Of a DNA stretch of 28,567 nucleotides, positions 8,342 through 16,945 are shown in pieces; position 1 is the stretch's first letter; every line of letters starts with the position of its first letter. The notes below the pieces were generated by a model. It was not told the DNA's origin. It did not search any database and saw only the letters and a list, made by a program, of their open reading frames with translations. Made by a program: the position numbers and the translations under genes. The stretch comes from a virus: positions 1-28,567 of the IMG/VR virus record IMGVR_UViG_3300040806_001024. The stretch is one strand, 5' to 3'.

Positions 8342-9973
8342 ATGAACCTAATAAATCTTCGTTTATCCCAAATAGAACCTTCTACCGACTCTGAGATTGC
8401 TCTGCGCTCTCAGAGTGATGGCGTATCTTCAAACGTAGATAGTTTTGCTGCGTATGCTAATTCTACTTTTACTACTGGTGGGTATTCAAACTCTGTTGTG
8501 TTAAGCGAGAGTATCAAATACCTAAGCAGTACTAACGCTAATTCAGCTTATGCAGACTCTAATTCTTTTGTGCTAGGCTCTGCTATTAATTCTAGAGATA
8601 ATTTACTAGTATATTTAGATGGTATTCTTCAACATACAGATCAGTATACAGTAGAGGGTACCTCCTTAACCCTTTCTAATACAGACCCTCTCCCCAAAGA
8701 CATTTCTGTCGGTATTCGCCACCTACAAACCTCTAATGTTTTAGTAACTACTTCCGCAGGCGCTAATTCTATAGCAGCCTCTAACGGAACTATAGCTTGG
8801 GATTATGAGACCAAACGACTGTATGTATATGATGGATCTACAATTGGTGGTTATGCATCTAATACTGCAACACAATCTGTAGTTTCTCCTTTTTTTGCTA
8901 AGGGATTTTCAGACGCCTCAGCCACTAAGACTGTCTCTTTAGTAGAAACTTTAGCTTCTGGCCTCACATCTTATGCAGATAGGTCTAGAATTATTGTTAC
9001 TACATCTAAATACTTATTTGTAGATGCTCCTTCTACATCTAATCCACACACTAATCTTAAAATATATGATATTCAAGGAGACAATAAAACAAGCCCTTCA
9101 TATATAGACACTCAATCTATTAATGGGTGGGCACCAGCTGCTTTTATAGGTTACGGAGACACTCTGTTTTACTGCGATGGTAATAATCTATACTCAGCGT
9201 CGTTTGACGGAGCTTCTCTTTCTACCTTAGATACTATTACAGGCACGAGCGTCGATGGTATAGGAGGAGAAGTTAGGCTTTGGACTCGAGACGATGGAAA
9301 CACATACTTGATCTGTGCTCAACATCCTTATTTTACTGTAGTGAACATTACGGACCCTTCAGCTCTCAGTACTGAGTTTACTCATAATATGGCAACCTAT
9401 AGCCGTGCTTGGGCAGTTACAAACAAGTGGTTAATGGTATTTCATCAGAATGGTTTTGTAGGGCAAGCTAAAATAGGAGAATATTTAGACGGCGGTACAG
9501 TTTCAACAGCTACTTCATCTACTAATTCTTCTTGGAGAGGGCTTAACCAGCGCAGCGGCGCAATTATTACAGTAGGCTCTGCTAAGTACTTTGTATGGGA
9601 CTATTTTACTGGTGTGTACGCAGCGCAACTCTATGACGATACAAATGCTACAGGGCCTGTAGGTTCTACATTTGCAAGCACTCCTGTTGCTTACGGCACG
9701 CCAAGTCAATCTTACCCTCAAGTCTGGAAAGATGATTATGATAATATATTTATCAACTATTATACTCCTGAAAACTTTTTTAGGGCGTTAACTTTCTCTG
9801 GTAGTGCCTGGACGAATACTTTTGGATCTAATATAGACAACTACCTACTTGTAGGGGGTGTAGGTATAGGTACAATTAATAGCAGAGATCAATTCGCAAT
9901 ACACGATGAGGTTGCTTATATAACCTCTTACGATAGTGATACAGATTTAAACCTGCTAAAAGTAATAGTATAA
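8342..9973 (+). CDS. Fibre or adhesin protein with putative beta-propeller head
   Basis: The 543-residue product starts MNLINLRLSQIEPSTDSE, clearly paralogous to the N-terminus of the preceding gene, and again carries the NGxLQ-type domain (LVYLDGILQHTDQY, about residue 90-125) and the GTIAWDYETKRLYVYDGS linker (about residues 148-166). The C-terminal 370 residues differ from the kelch proteins: strands such as KYLFVDAPS, NLKIYDIQGD, GDTLFYCDGNNLYSAS and VAYITSYDSDTDLNLLKVIV recur at intervals typical of a propeller of LVIVD or WD-like type. The start lies 3 nt after the previous stop. It looks like a copy of the same anchor with a replaced head domain. Receptor binding is an inference from architecture and position. 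Confidence 0.62.
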   Translation: MNLINLRLSQIEPSTDSEIALRSQSDGVSSNVDSFAAYANSTFTTGGYSNSVVLSESIKYLSSTNANSAYADSNSFVLGSAINSRDNLLVYLDGILQHTDQYTVEGTSLTLSNTDPLPKDISVGIRHLQTSNVLVTTSAGANSIAASNGTIAWDYETKRLYVYDGSTIGGYASNTATQSVVSPFFAKGFSDASATKTVSLVETLASGLTSYADRSRIIVTTSKYLFVDAPSTSNPHTNLKIYDIQGDNKTSPSYIDTQSINGWAPAAFIGYGDTLFYCDGNNLYSASFDGASLSTLDTITGTSVDGIGGEVRLWTRDDGNTYLICAQHPYFTVVNITDPSALSTEFTHNMATYSRAWAVTNKWLMVFHQNGFVGQAKIGEYLDGGTVSTATSSTNSSWRGLNQRSGAIITVGSAKYFVWDYFTGVYAAQLYDDTNATGPVGSTFASTPVAYGTPSQSYPQVWKDDYDNIFINYYTPENFFRALTFSGSAWTNTFGSNIDNYLLVGGVGIGTINSRDQFAIHDEVAYITSYDSDTDLNLLKVIV

Positions 9974-9986
9974 TAAGGAATTAATA

Positions 9987-10634
9987 ATGCCTCTATATAA
10001 ACCTTCTTCCTCTCTTCTTGCAATTAGTGCTAATGCACAAGAAGCATCCACTACTGTAGGACCTGCAGGGTCTTTTAAGTGGAACTATGAAGATAATCAG
10101 CTTCACATATATGATGGAGTCACTCTTGGAGGCTTTATTCGTTCTTTTGAGGCAGAGGGTGCCGGAGGGGGAGTTTCAGGGCCTGTAGAGACTAAATTTT
10201 ATACTGAGTTTGATTCTAATACGTCTAATAAATTTACTTATGAGTTTGAGTACGCAACTTGGTTAGACTCTTTTGTAGCCGCTTCTAATGTAACAGAGTT
10301 GCGTTCTTACTTTAGTCAAGGGCTTGGAGAAATTACTCCTACTCATACTCTCACAGACACTACTCAAATTGCAGCATTCCAAAACGCATTATCTACAGGG
10401 GTGGGATATACAGCATCCTCAGGATGGTCAGTAGCATTTTCTTGCGGTAGTCCTAACTCTGGAAGTATCTCTACGTGGTCCAACTCTCCTTATTTTTACT
10501 TTGAAGAAGGAGCAGGATGTAACTGTAATGCTACTCCTGTACTTAGACCGCTTATTGGTAATTCTAACTGGGGTGGCTACGGCGGCGGCTGTAGCCAACC
10601 TACTCAGTTTATGGGGATGGGCTTTATAGTATGA
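9987..10634 (+). CDS. Fibre-like protein with glycine/cysteine-rich C-terminus
   Basis: An AAGGA precedes the ATG. The 215-residue protein has the shared linker SFKWNYEDNQLHIYDGV at about residues 29-45, a short glycine stretch (EGAGGG), and a middle beta region. Its last 60 residues are unusual: GAGCNCNATP, then NWGGYGGGCSQPTQFMGMGF. Counting the FSCGSP site just before, there are four cysteines in a glycine- and aromatic-rich tip. This might bind metal, form disulfides after virion release, or simply be a compact tip. The stop overlaps the next ATG by 4 nt (ATGA), implying translational coupling. I do not recognise a named family. Assignment to the adhesin group rests on the linker and on its neighbours. 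Confidence 0.55.
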   Translation: MPLYKPSSSLLAISANAQEASTTVGPAGSFKWNYEDNQLHIYDGVTLGGFIRSFEAEGAGGGVSGPVETKFYTEFDSNTSNKFTYEFEYATWLDSFVAASNVTELRSYFSQGLGEITPTHTLTDTTQIAAFQNALSTGVGYTASSGWSVAFSCGSPNSGSISTWSNSPYFYFEEGAGCNCNATPVLRPLIGNSNWGGYGGGCSQPTQFMGMGFIV

Positions 10635-11638
10635 TAACAAAATTTAACACACAATTATTTGATATTTCTATGAACTCTTACACTCTAGCAAACACTGCGG
10701 GTGCTAACGGTCAAATATCTTATAACTATGAAACAGGCAAGCTGTACATTCATGATGGCTTTGGGAATAAGTTTAGTAACACTTTAGTTCAGACTGGTCC
10801 TACTATTAGTCAGATGCAAGGTTCTAGCTATGGATATTCCGCTGGGGGCGGTAATCAATCAGGCATTGATTTATATCCATTTGCGTCTGAAACTACTACG
10901 AGTGTAGGACCAACTGCATTAACATACCCTTCCGGCGATGCGGCGGCAAATTCTAGCAGAGAAAATGGTTATTCATCAGGGCCTGTATACGGTACTCAGA
11001 ATGTTATCCAAAAGTTTTCTTTCCCACTTGCTAGTAGCTCTAACGACGTGGGCGATTTAACTGTTGCGCGCCGGAGCGGTTCCGGCTCATCATCTACAGT
11101 ATCAGGATATACTTCTGGTGGTGTTGCTGTACCGGCTATTTCTAATATAATTGACAAATTTTCTTTTGCAGCTGATGGTAACGCAACGGACGTTGGCGAT
11201 TTAACTACAACTGCTTACACCGCAACAGGGCAAGCGTCAACAACACATGGTTATAGAGCCGGCGGATATAACGCCAATGTTATTGACAAATTTCCCTTTG
11301 CATCTGATACAAATGCAACTGATGTTGGTGATTTACCGGGCAATACAGGCTATTCGACAGGTAATTCTAGTGGAGAAAATGGATATGTTTCGGGCCAAGC
11401 GGGGAGCGTCGGAACCACCGGGATCCAAAAGTTTCCTTTTGCTACTGATACAAATGCATCTAATATTGGCAACTTGACATTTGGCAATTACGTAGCTTCT
11501 TCCCAAAATTCATCCACTGACGGATATGTTACTTATAGTACAACAGATAAATTTTCTTTTGCTTCTGATGGCAATGCGACTAATATTGCCTCATCCTTTA
11601 TTACAGGATCCGCTATAGGCACTGGCCATCAAGTTTAA
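10631..11638 (+). CDS. Six-repeat kelch-like propeller adhesin
   Basis: This 335-residue protein consists of a short anchor, the linker NTAGANGQISYNYETGKLYI/HDG (about residues 18-40) and, from residue 67 to the end, six kelch-like repeats. Repeat marks are GYSAGG, GYSSGP, GYTSGG, GYRAGG, GYVSGQ and a degenerate GYVTYS, each followed by an IDKFPF or IQKFSF strand and, in the less degenerate copies, N.TDVGDL. The last repeats have lost most of the GG loop. The frame overlaps the preceding stop by 4 nt. The family is a phage-borne propeller repeat; by analogy with other terminal propellers it may bind host surface glycans. Binding partner unknown. Confidence 0.65.
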   Translation: MITKFNTQLFDISMNSYTLANTAGANGQISYNYETGKLYIHDGFGNKFSNTLVQTGPTISQMQGSSYGYSAGGGNQSGIDLYPFASETTTSVGPTALTYPSGDAAANSSRENGYSSGPVYGTQNVIQKFSFPLASSSNDVGDLTVARRSGSGSSSTVSGYTSGGVAVPAISNIIDKFSFAADGNATDVGDLTTTAYTATGQASTTHGYRAGGYNANVIDKFPFASDTNATDVGDLPGNTGYSTGNSSGENGYVSGQAGSVGTTGIQKFPFATDTNASNIGNLTFGNYVASSQNSSTDGYVTYSTTDKFSFASDGNATNIASSFITGSAIGTGHQV

Positions 11639-11675
11639 ATATTTCGAGACAGAGAGCAACAGGAGCACAATACTA

Positions 11676-12680
11676 ATGGTAGATTTTATAACCCCCTCAA
11701 ACATAGATATTAGAGCAAATGACGCAGTAGCTAGTAATACAGCTGGTGCTAACGGTCAGTTTCTTTTTAATACAACCTCTAACTCACTGCATGTGTACGA
11801 TGGATTTAGTATAGGAGGTTATAAAACAAGCTTAACCATTAGGGTATTACCCCCTTCAGCACAAGGCTCAATCAGCGGTTATACTTCTGGAGGCGGCATT
11901 TCTACATCAGTAAACACAATTGATAAGTTTTCGTTCAGTGCTGATGGAAACGCAACTGACGTAGGGGATCTTACGCAATCTAGGAAAAAAATGGCAGGAC
12001 AATCTAGTTCTACTCACGGTTATACTTCTGGTGGGACGATTCCAGGTTCTGTAGACACAATCGACAAGTTTCCTTTTACCTCTGATTCAAACGCTTCTAC
12101 TGTAGGTAGCTTAACCCAGGCAAGAAGCGGATGTGTAGGTAATGAGAGTCCTGTAAGCGGTTATTCAAATGGCGGTGGTGGTATTATTGATAAGTTCCCT
12201 TTTGCCTCTGATACAAATGCAGCATCAGTAGGCAATACTCTAGCCCCAAATGGAATGTATGGCGCTGGTCAGAGTTCTGCTACTCATGGATACGCTACGG
12301 GCCACAACGTCCCCGCCGTAGATACAATCGAGAAATTCCCTTTCAGTTCTGATACAAATGCTACTGATGTAGGAGAATTAACAGCTGCTAATTTTGGAGG
12401 GATAGGTACAAATAGTAATTCTCACGGGTATCAAGGAAAAAACAATCTTATTGAAGAATTCTCTTTTTCCTCTGATAGTAGCGCTACTTCGGTAGGAACC
12501 ATGTCATCCCCTGTTAAATGGTATGCAGCAGGACAATCTTCTACTACTCATGGTTATACCTCTGGCTCTACAGGATCGTCGGCTACTATAGACAAGTTTC
12601 CTTTTTCTTCTGGAGGGCCTGCTTCTGCAATCGGCAATCTTACTCAGGGTAGATACGCATGTACAGGCCAACAAGATTAA
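11676..12680 (+). CDS. Six-repeat kelch-like propeller adhesin
   Basis: The 334-residue product is a close structural paralogue of the preceding one: the linker NTAGANGQFLFNTTSNSLHV then YDG near residues 20-42, and the first repeat beginning at residue 68, the same position as in its neighbour. Six repeats follow (GYTSGG, GYTSGG, GYSNGG, GYATGH, GYQGKN, GYTSGS), with IDKFPF or IEKFPF strands and SDTNATDVG. The sequence ends TGQQD. An AGGAG lies upstream of the ATG. Codon choice here (TCT, ACT, GGT) follows the surrounding genes more closely than that of the 10631-11638 paralogue. It is the last gene before the largest non-coding gap. Predicted role: exchangeable surface-binding head of the tail or fibres. 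Confidence 0.65.
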   Translation: MVDFITPSNIDIRANDAVASNTAGANGQFLFNTTSNSLHVYDGFSIGGYKTSLTIRVLPPSAQGSISGYTSGGGISTSVNTIDKFSFSADGNATDVGDLTQSRKKMAGQSSSTHGYTSGGTIPGSVDTIDKFPFTSDSNASTVGSLTQARSGCVGNESPVSGYSNGGGGIIDKFPFASDTNAASVGNTLAPNGMYGAGQSSATHGYATGHNVPAVDTIEKFPFSSDTNATDVGELTAANFGGIGTNSNSHGYQGKNNLIEEFSFSSDSSATSVGTMSSPVKWYAAGQSSTTHGYTSGSTGSSATIDKFPFSSGGPASAIGNLTQGRYACTGQQD

Positions 12681-12789
12681 CAAAGACTTATAAAGTCAAC
12701 CATTATAGACTACACTGCAGTACAACAATATTAATAAATCTTTGTTTAAAAAAATTTGACTTCTCGTAAAGAATATAGGACAATACACT
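12681..12789 (+). promoter_or_regulatory. Intergenic region with candidate promoter
   Basis: At 109 nt this is the longest non-coding gap in the window. It contains a short hairpin (GACTT, 3-nt loop, AAGTC at 12685-12697) right after the upstream stop. A TTGACT hexamer at 12756-12761 is followed 17 nt later by GACAAT at 12779-12784, which matches the -35 box well (5 of 6) and the -10 box weakly (4 of 6). An AGGA at 12777-12780 serves as the ribosome binding site for the ATG at 12790. The hairpin has no clear following U-tract, so I do not call it a terminator. The same TTGACT hexamer occurs in the better promoter at 24324. Confidence 0.35.
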
Positions 12790-13110
12790 ATGGCAACAAA
12801 TAATTTCAAACTAATTTCATCTTCTACTATTAGTAGTACCAATGACACGCTCATAAATACTGCAGCGACTGCTACTACTATTGTTATACATTCTATCTAT
12901 CTTACTAATGTAGGAGAGAATACTACCTATTCAAATGTAAAAGTAAATGATACTAGCGCCTCATCTACTACTCATATTGCGCGTAATGCATCTATTCCTG
13001 AGGGGGAAACACTTATTCTAGATAAGCCGTTAAATCTTGAGGCAGGAGATAGCCTCTATGTAAGAGGAGCTAATTTAGAAGTTACTGTGAGTGCTTTGGA
13101 GATAAGTTAA
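12790..13110 (+). CDS. Small phage structural protein
   Basis: This 106-residue beta-rich protein has the pattern TTIVIHSIYLTNVGENTTYS, then a THIARNASIPEGETL stretch and LNLEAGDSLYV. This order (a universal-strand segment, N.G......V.V.D, IP.G..L......L..GD.+.V) is common to small conserved proteins of marine phages usually annotated as virion or neck-associated proteins. It begins 9 nt after AGGA and directly follows the candidate promoter region. Its last base is the first base of the next gene (TAATG overlap). Function within the virion is not known to me. Confidence 0.55.
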   Translation: MATNNFKLISSSTISSTNDTLINTAATATTIVIHSIYLTNVGENTTYSNVKVNDTSASSTTHIARNASIPEGETLILDKPLNLEAGDSLYVRGANLEVTVSALEIS

Positions 13111-15827
13111 TGTACTTAAAAAGACTAGGAAATAGCATTGCTTATTTTCCTAATATTTCTGAATTAAAAGATAACACGAACCGTCTATATTCTATAGGGG
13201 GTTCTTTGTATTTTAATGGTCAAGAAGTGGGTAGTGGTAGCGGAGACGCTTCTAACACTTGGACCAATGCTAACGATCATACAACCTATACTGCCCTTTC
13301 TGGTCTTATTAACACTGTTAACTCTAATGTAGACGCATTACCTGATTCAGCGGCAAATGACTATTCAACTTATACTACCCTTTCTGGTCTTATTAACACT
13401 GTTAACGCTAATGTAGACGCATTACCTGATTCAGCGGCAAATGACTATTCAACTTATACTACCCTTTCTGGTCTTATTGACACTGTTAACGCTAATGTAG
13501 ACGCATTACCTGATTCAGCTGCTAACGACTACTCAACCTATACTTCCCTTTCTAGTCTTATTGACACTGTTAACGCTAATGTAGACGCATTACCTGATTC
13601 AGCGGCAAATGACTATTCAACTTATACTACTGTTACTGCAAATTTATATAGCACATGGAATTCTTTAGATACTAGGATTAATGCTCTTGATGCAGGGTCT
13701 AATACCTCAGTCAGTGACCTTATTGCAGGTATAGAAGGTGCTAATACTAATATAGACACGATACAGAGTAATATAGACACCAGTATCTCTACAGGCAGTG
13801 TAATCCCTGCTAGTGATAATTCAGGGTATGTAGGAAATGCACTATTTACTTGGTCTTCTGGCAGATTTACTAGCTTTAATATTGAAGAAGAACTAGAAGT
13901 GGGGGGCAGTGTAACTATCGAAGGTAACTTAACTGTTTCAGGCAATGTAGTTACAGTAAACGCTTCTGAATTGTCCCTTGAAGATAACATGATTTATCTT
14001 AACGCCAACAATACAGTTACTAATCCAGATTTAGGATTTGCAGGCAACTATAATGATGGCACCTATCAGCACGCAGGATTTTTTAGAGACGCTACTGACG
14101 GGAGATGGAAAGTTTATGAAGGGTACACCCTTGAACCCGATGAAAGCCCTTATATAGATACTTCTCACGGTAGCTTTGCATTGGCTACTTTTGAGGCTGA
14201 CGAGATTGTAGCCGCCAAAGCAATTATTAATTCTGTAAATGTGCTGTCTAACGACTATGCAACCTATACTACCCTTTCTAGCCTTATTAACACTGTTAAC
14301 TCTAATGTAGACGCATTACCCGATTCAGCTGCTAACGACTATTCAACTTATACTACCCTTTATAGCCTTATTAACACTGTTAACTCTAATGTAAACTCAT
14401 TACCCGATTCAGCTGCTAACGAACTGCTAATTATAGGTTCGGATGGAACTAGTATTGTAAGTGATGACACACTTAACATTGACCCAAGCAACAACTATGT
14501 GGGTATTAACCAAACATCACCAGAAGTAACATTACATATGACAGGCGAAGGTGCTCAAACAGCACAAATTCGTATGGAGCAGTACAATGACAGTGTTGAC
14601 GCTCCAGATTTAAGAACAAGAAGATACAGAGGTACAATTGCCTCACCACTTGCTATACAATCAGGTGATTATCTTTATAGGAGTAATCACGAATATTGGA
14701 ATGGTTCAGCGCTTATTGTAGGTGGACAGTTTGCTTTTGACAACGCCAACAATGCCAACAGAACACAGTTTACGGTTGCGGTTACCACAGACGGTACATC
14801 AGTTGAAGCCAGTACAAATGATGATGTGCAATTTAAGATTGATGGTAACGATGGCGGTGCTATTACATTTAACAATGCATACAAGTTTCCAACCAGCGAT
14901 GGTACTTCTAACCAATTTTTACAAACTGATGGTAGTGGAAACTTAACCTTTGCCGATATTGGCATTGATCCTGCTGCTAACGACTATTCAACCTATACTA
15001 CCCTTCTAGGGCTTATAAATACAGTAAGCGCTAATACAAGTGCTGCGCCTGATAGCGCAGCGAATGATTACACAACTTATACAACTGTTACTGCAAATTT
15101 ATATAATACTTATACAACTCTTAACACAGCTATTGACACTGTTAACGGTAATGTAACTCCTGTTAACTTAGATTTACTAACCCCTAGTGCTAATCTTACG
15201 GGAGTAGTAGGTAATGCGCTAAGTACGTATTCTAGTGGGTATTTTAATAACCTAAATGTAGTATCGACTATTTATAGTGACAAAATACTGTACTCTAATA
15301 TGTATTCAAATGAGGTAGACCTACCTAGTGCTACTACTTATCATGGTATGTTTGCCCATGTCCATGCTACAGGTGCTGGGTATTTTTCTCATAACGGAAG
15401 TTGGAATAAATTAATAGACAATACCACCCCTACAATTGCAGCTACTACAGCTCTTGTAGCGGGGGGTGCCACTAACCCTTCAACATCTACGTTACATGTT
15501 ACAGGTAACGCATATATTTCTTCTGATACTCTTATTGGAGGGACTCTAACAGAATCTTCATCTGTACGGTTAAAAGAAAATATTATACCACTGAACAATC
15601 AACTAGATAAATTAATGTTGCTCCGACCTGTAGAGTATGATAAGATAGACTCAAGAAATCATGAATACGGACTGATAGCAGAAGAAGTAGCAAATGTAAT
15701 TCCCCAAGCAGTATCTCTTGGAAATTCAGCTATTCAGTATACTAGACTAGTACCCGCACTAATTAGTGCAATTCAAGAGCTAAAACTAGAAATAGAGGAG
15801 TTAAAACGTGGCAGTATTATCACCTAA
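13110..15827 (+). CDS. Long tail fibre with C-terminal S74-type intramolecular chaperone
   Basis: The 905-residue fibre starts with a short anchor, then carries 28-residue repeats (NDYSTYTTLSGLI then NTVN.NVDALPDSAA) in tandem from residue 55. A module near residues 283-375 (SELSLEDNMIYLNANN, NYNDGTYQHAGFFRDATDG, SHGSFALATFEA) matches one I know from T4-like cyanophage fibres. Two more repeats follow, then a distinct insert (about 438-619), two further repeats and a second fibre segment. Residues about 816-905 form the chaperone: SSSVRLKENI, YGLIAEEVANVIPQ, YTRLVPALISAIQEL and a terminal heptad coil. In the S74 family this domain trimerises the fibre and often cleaves itself off at a serine just before the RLK.N motif; the candidates here are S816-S818. 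It is a trimeric receptor-binding fibre by family knowledge. Confidence 0.82.
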   Translation: MYLKRLGNSIAYFPNISELKDNTNRLYSIGGSLYFNGQEVGSGSGDASNTWTNANDHTTYTALSGLINTVNSNVDALPDSAANDYSTYTTLSGLINTVNANVDALPDSAANDYSTYTTLSGLIDTVNANVDALPDSAANDYSTYTSLSSLIDTVNANVDALPDSAANDYSTYTTVTANLYSTWNSLDTRINALDAGSNTSVSDLIAGIEGANTNIDTIQSNIDTSISTGSVIPASDNSGYVGNALFTWSSGRFTSFNIEEELEVGGSVTIEGNLTVSGNVVTVNASELSLEDNMIYLNANNTVTNPDLGFAGNYNDGTYQHAGFFRDATDGRWKVYEGYTLEPDESPYIDTSHGSFALATFEADEIVAAKAIINSVNVLSNDYATYTTLSSLINTVNSNVDALPDSAANDYSTYTTLYSLINTVNSNVNSLPDSAANELLIIGSDGTSIVSDDTLNIDPSNNYVGINQTSPEVTLHMTGEGAQTAQIRMEQYNDSVDAPDLRTRRYRGTIASPLAIQSGDYLYRSNHEYWNGSALIVGGQFAFDNANNANRTQFTVAVTTDGTSVEASTNDDVQFKIDGNDGGAITFNNAYKFPTSDGTSNQFLQTDGSGNLTFADIGIDPAANDYSTYTTLLGLINTVSANTSAAPDSAANDYTTYTTVTANLYNTYTTLNTAIDTVNGNVTPVNLDLLTPSANLTGVVGNALSTYSSGYFNNLNVVSTIYSDKILYSNMYSNEVDLPSATTYHGMFAHVHATGAGYFSHNGSWNKLIDNTTPTIAATTALVAGGATNPSTSTLHVTGNAYISSDTLIGGTLTESSSVRLKENIIPLNNQLDKLMLLRPVEYDKIDSRNHEYGLIAEEVANVIPQAVSLGNSAIQYTRLVPALISAIQELKLEIEELKRGSIIT
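13272..13607 (+). repeat. Tandem 84-nt in-frame repeats (four full copies) in the fibre gene
   Basis: Four consecutive units start at 13272, 13356, 13440 and 13524, each 84 nt (28 codons) and nearly identical at DNA level. A fifth, diverged unit starts at 13608. Further copies of the same unit lie at 14250-14333, 14334-14417 and 14979-15062. They encode N.Y.TYTTLS.LI..VN.NVDALPDSAA, which would form an elongated trimeric shaft. The high DNA identity suggests recent duplication or ongoing homogenisation, and makes copy-number change by recombination likely. Confidence 0.9.
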
Positions 15828-16935
15828 TTCGACGTTAGGCTCTAATGTTATCTTCACTACCCAAGATGATGCAATAACCTCTAATGTATTTTACGAATTG
15901 CCAGACTTGGGTGCTACTGCTAAGTCTGGCGCTGCTATTTTTAAGCACGCAAATGGTACTATACAGTATGGGTACTTAGCTGCAGATACTGTTGTAGCCT
16001 ACGGAGATACAGAGGGTTATATATCAGGAGGACAAATTAGCATTAGCCCTAGTACCACCACAGACAGTATACAATCTTTCCCGTTTGTTAACGGTACTTC
16101 AATGACTAATGTAAAAAATTTAATAGCGCCTAATATATATATAATGGGAGGCTTTAATAGTACTACACATGGTTATACCGCAGGAGGTAGAAGAGTACCT
16201 ACAGGGGATATTCCCTTAGGGATCACTTCTACAGACGCTATAGAAAAATTTTCTTTTGCTGATCTTAACCCCTCTTCCTCAGTAGGAACTTTAAGTTCAG
16301 CAACATTTGGTGGTGCCGGTCATTCTTCTACATCTTATGGGTATGCTTCTGGTGGTAGACAAGGTCCTCCCTTTGTATATGTGGCTACTATAGATAAATT
16401 TCCTTATACAAGTGAAGGCTCAGCCTCAAACATAGGAAGTATAGTGCAGACTAGTATGTATCATGCAGGGCATTCAAGTTCTACAGATGGGTACGTTAGT
16501 GGAGGATCAAATCCGCCGGCTACTCCAGTATCAGACGTTATCCAACGTTTTCCTTTTTCCTCTAATTCCCCTTCTACAGATATAGGAGAATTAACACAAG
16601 CACGTCAGAGATCTTCAGGCAGCTCTAGTTCTACACACGGTTATACCACTGGTGGGCTTATAAGTCAAGCTAATTCGTCAAATATAGAAAAATTTACATT
16701 CTCATCCTCAAGCACGTCTTCAAGTGTTGGAGACCTTACATGGGCTAGACAACTTGCAGGAGGGGGTAATTCTAGTACTACTGATGGATATAGTTCGGGA
16801 GGTGTTAATCCCTTTTTATCTCCAGCATTCGGAACTAGTATAGATAAGTACCCTTTTAGCTCTGATACCCCTGCTACGACTATCCCTGCCTCTTTATCGG
16901 TGGGAACTACATATTCCTCTTCTCAGAATTCATAG
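15808..16935 (+). CDS. Six-repeat kelch-like propeller adhesin
   Basis: The gene starts with GTG at 15808, 7 nt after GAGGAG, and overlaps the end of the S74 fibre by 20 nt in another frame. The 375-residue product begins MAVLSPNSTLGSNVIF, has a diverged linker (FKHANGTIQYGYLAADT, about 47-63), then six kelch-like repeats from residue 70 to the end: GYISGG, GYTAGG, GYASGG, GYVSGG, GYTTGG, GYSSGG, with IEKFSF, IDKFPY, IQRFPF, IEKFTF and IDKYPF strands. It has exactly six units, like the other three kelch genes here, but the repeats are more diverged and the loops longer, so this is an older member of the family. A predicted surface-binding virion protein. Confidence 0.65.
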   Translation: MAVLSPNSTLGSNVIFTTQDDAITSNVFYELPDLGATAKSGAAIFKHANGTIQYGYLAADTVVAYGDTEGYISGGQISISPSTTTDSIQSFPFVNGTSMTNVKNLIAPNIYIMGGFNSTTHGYTAGGRRVPTGDIPLGITSTDAIEKFSFADLNPSSSVGTLSSATFGGAGHSSTSYGYASGGRQGPPFVYVATIDKFPYTSEGSASNIGSIVQTSMYHAGHSSSTDGYVSGGSNPPATPVSDVIQRFPFSSNSPSTDIGELTQARQRSSGSSSSTHGYTTGGLISQANSSNIEKFTFSSSSTSSSVGDLTWARQLAGGGNSSTTDGYSSGGVNPFLSPAFGTSIDKYPFSSDTPATTIPASLSVGTTYSSSQNS

Positions 16936-16945
16936 GAAATTATTA

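Noticed and set aside
7480-12680. Diversity-generating retroelement target in the kelch genes
   Set aside because: Repeats differ from one another, but I see no reverse transcriptase, no template repeat and no adenine-specific variation pattern in the window.
12681-12745. Rho-independent terminator after the 11676-12680 gene
   Set aside because: There is a 5-bp hairpin (GACTT/AAGTC) but no GC-rich stem and no immediate run of T. The later TTTGTTT is not adjacent.
13272-15100. CRISPR-like spaced repeats
   Set aside because: The repeats are 84 nt, directly abutting, in frame and translated as a fibre shaft. There are no unique spacers and no palindromic repeat.
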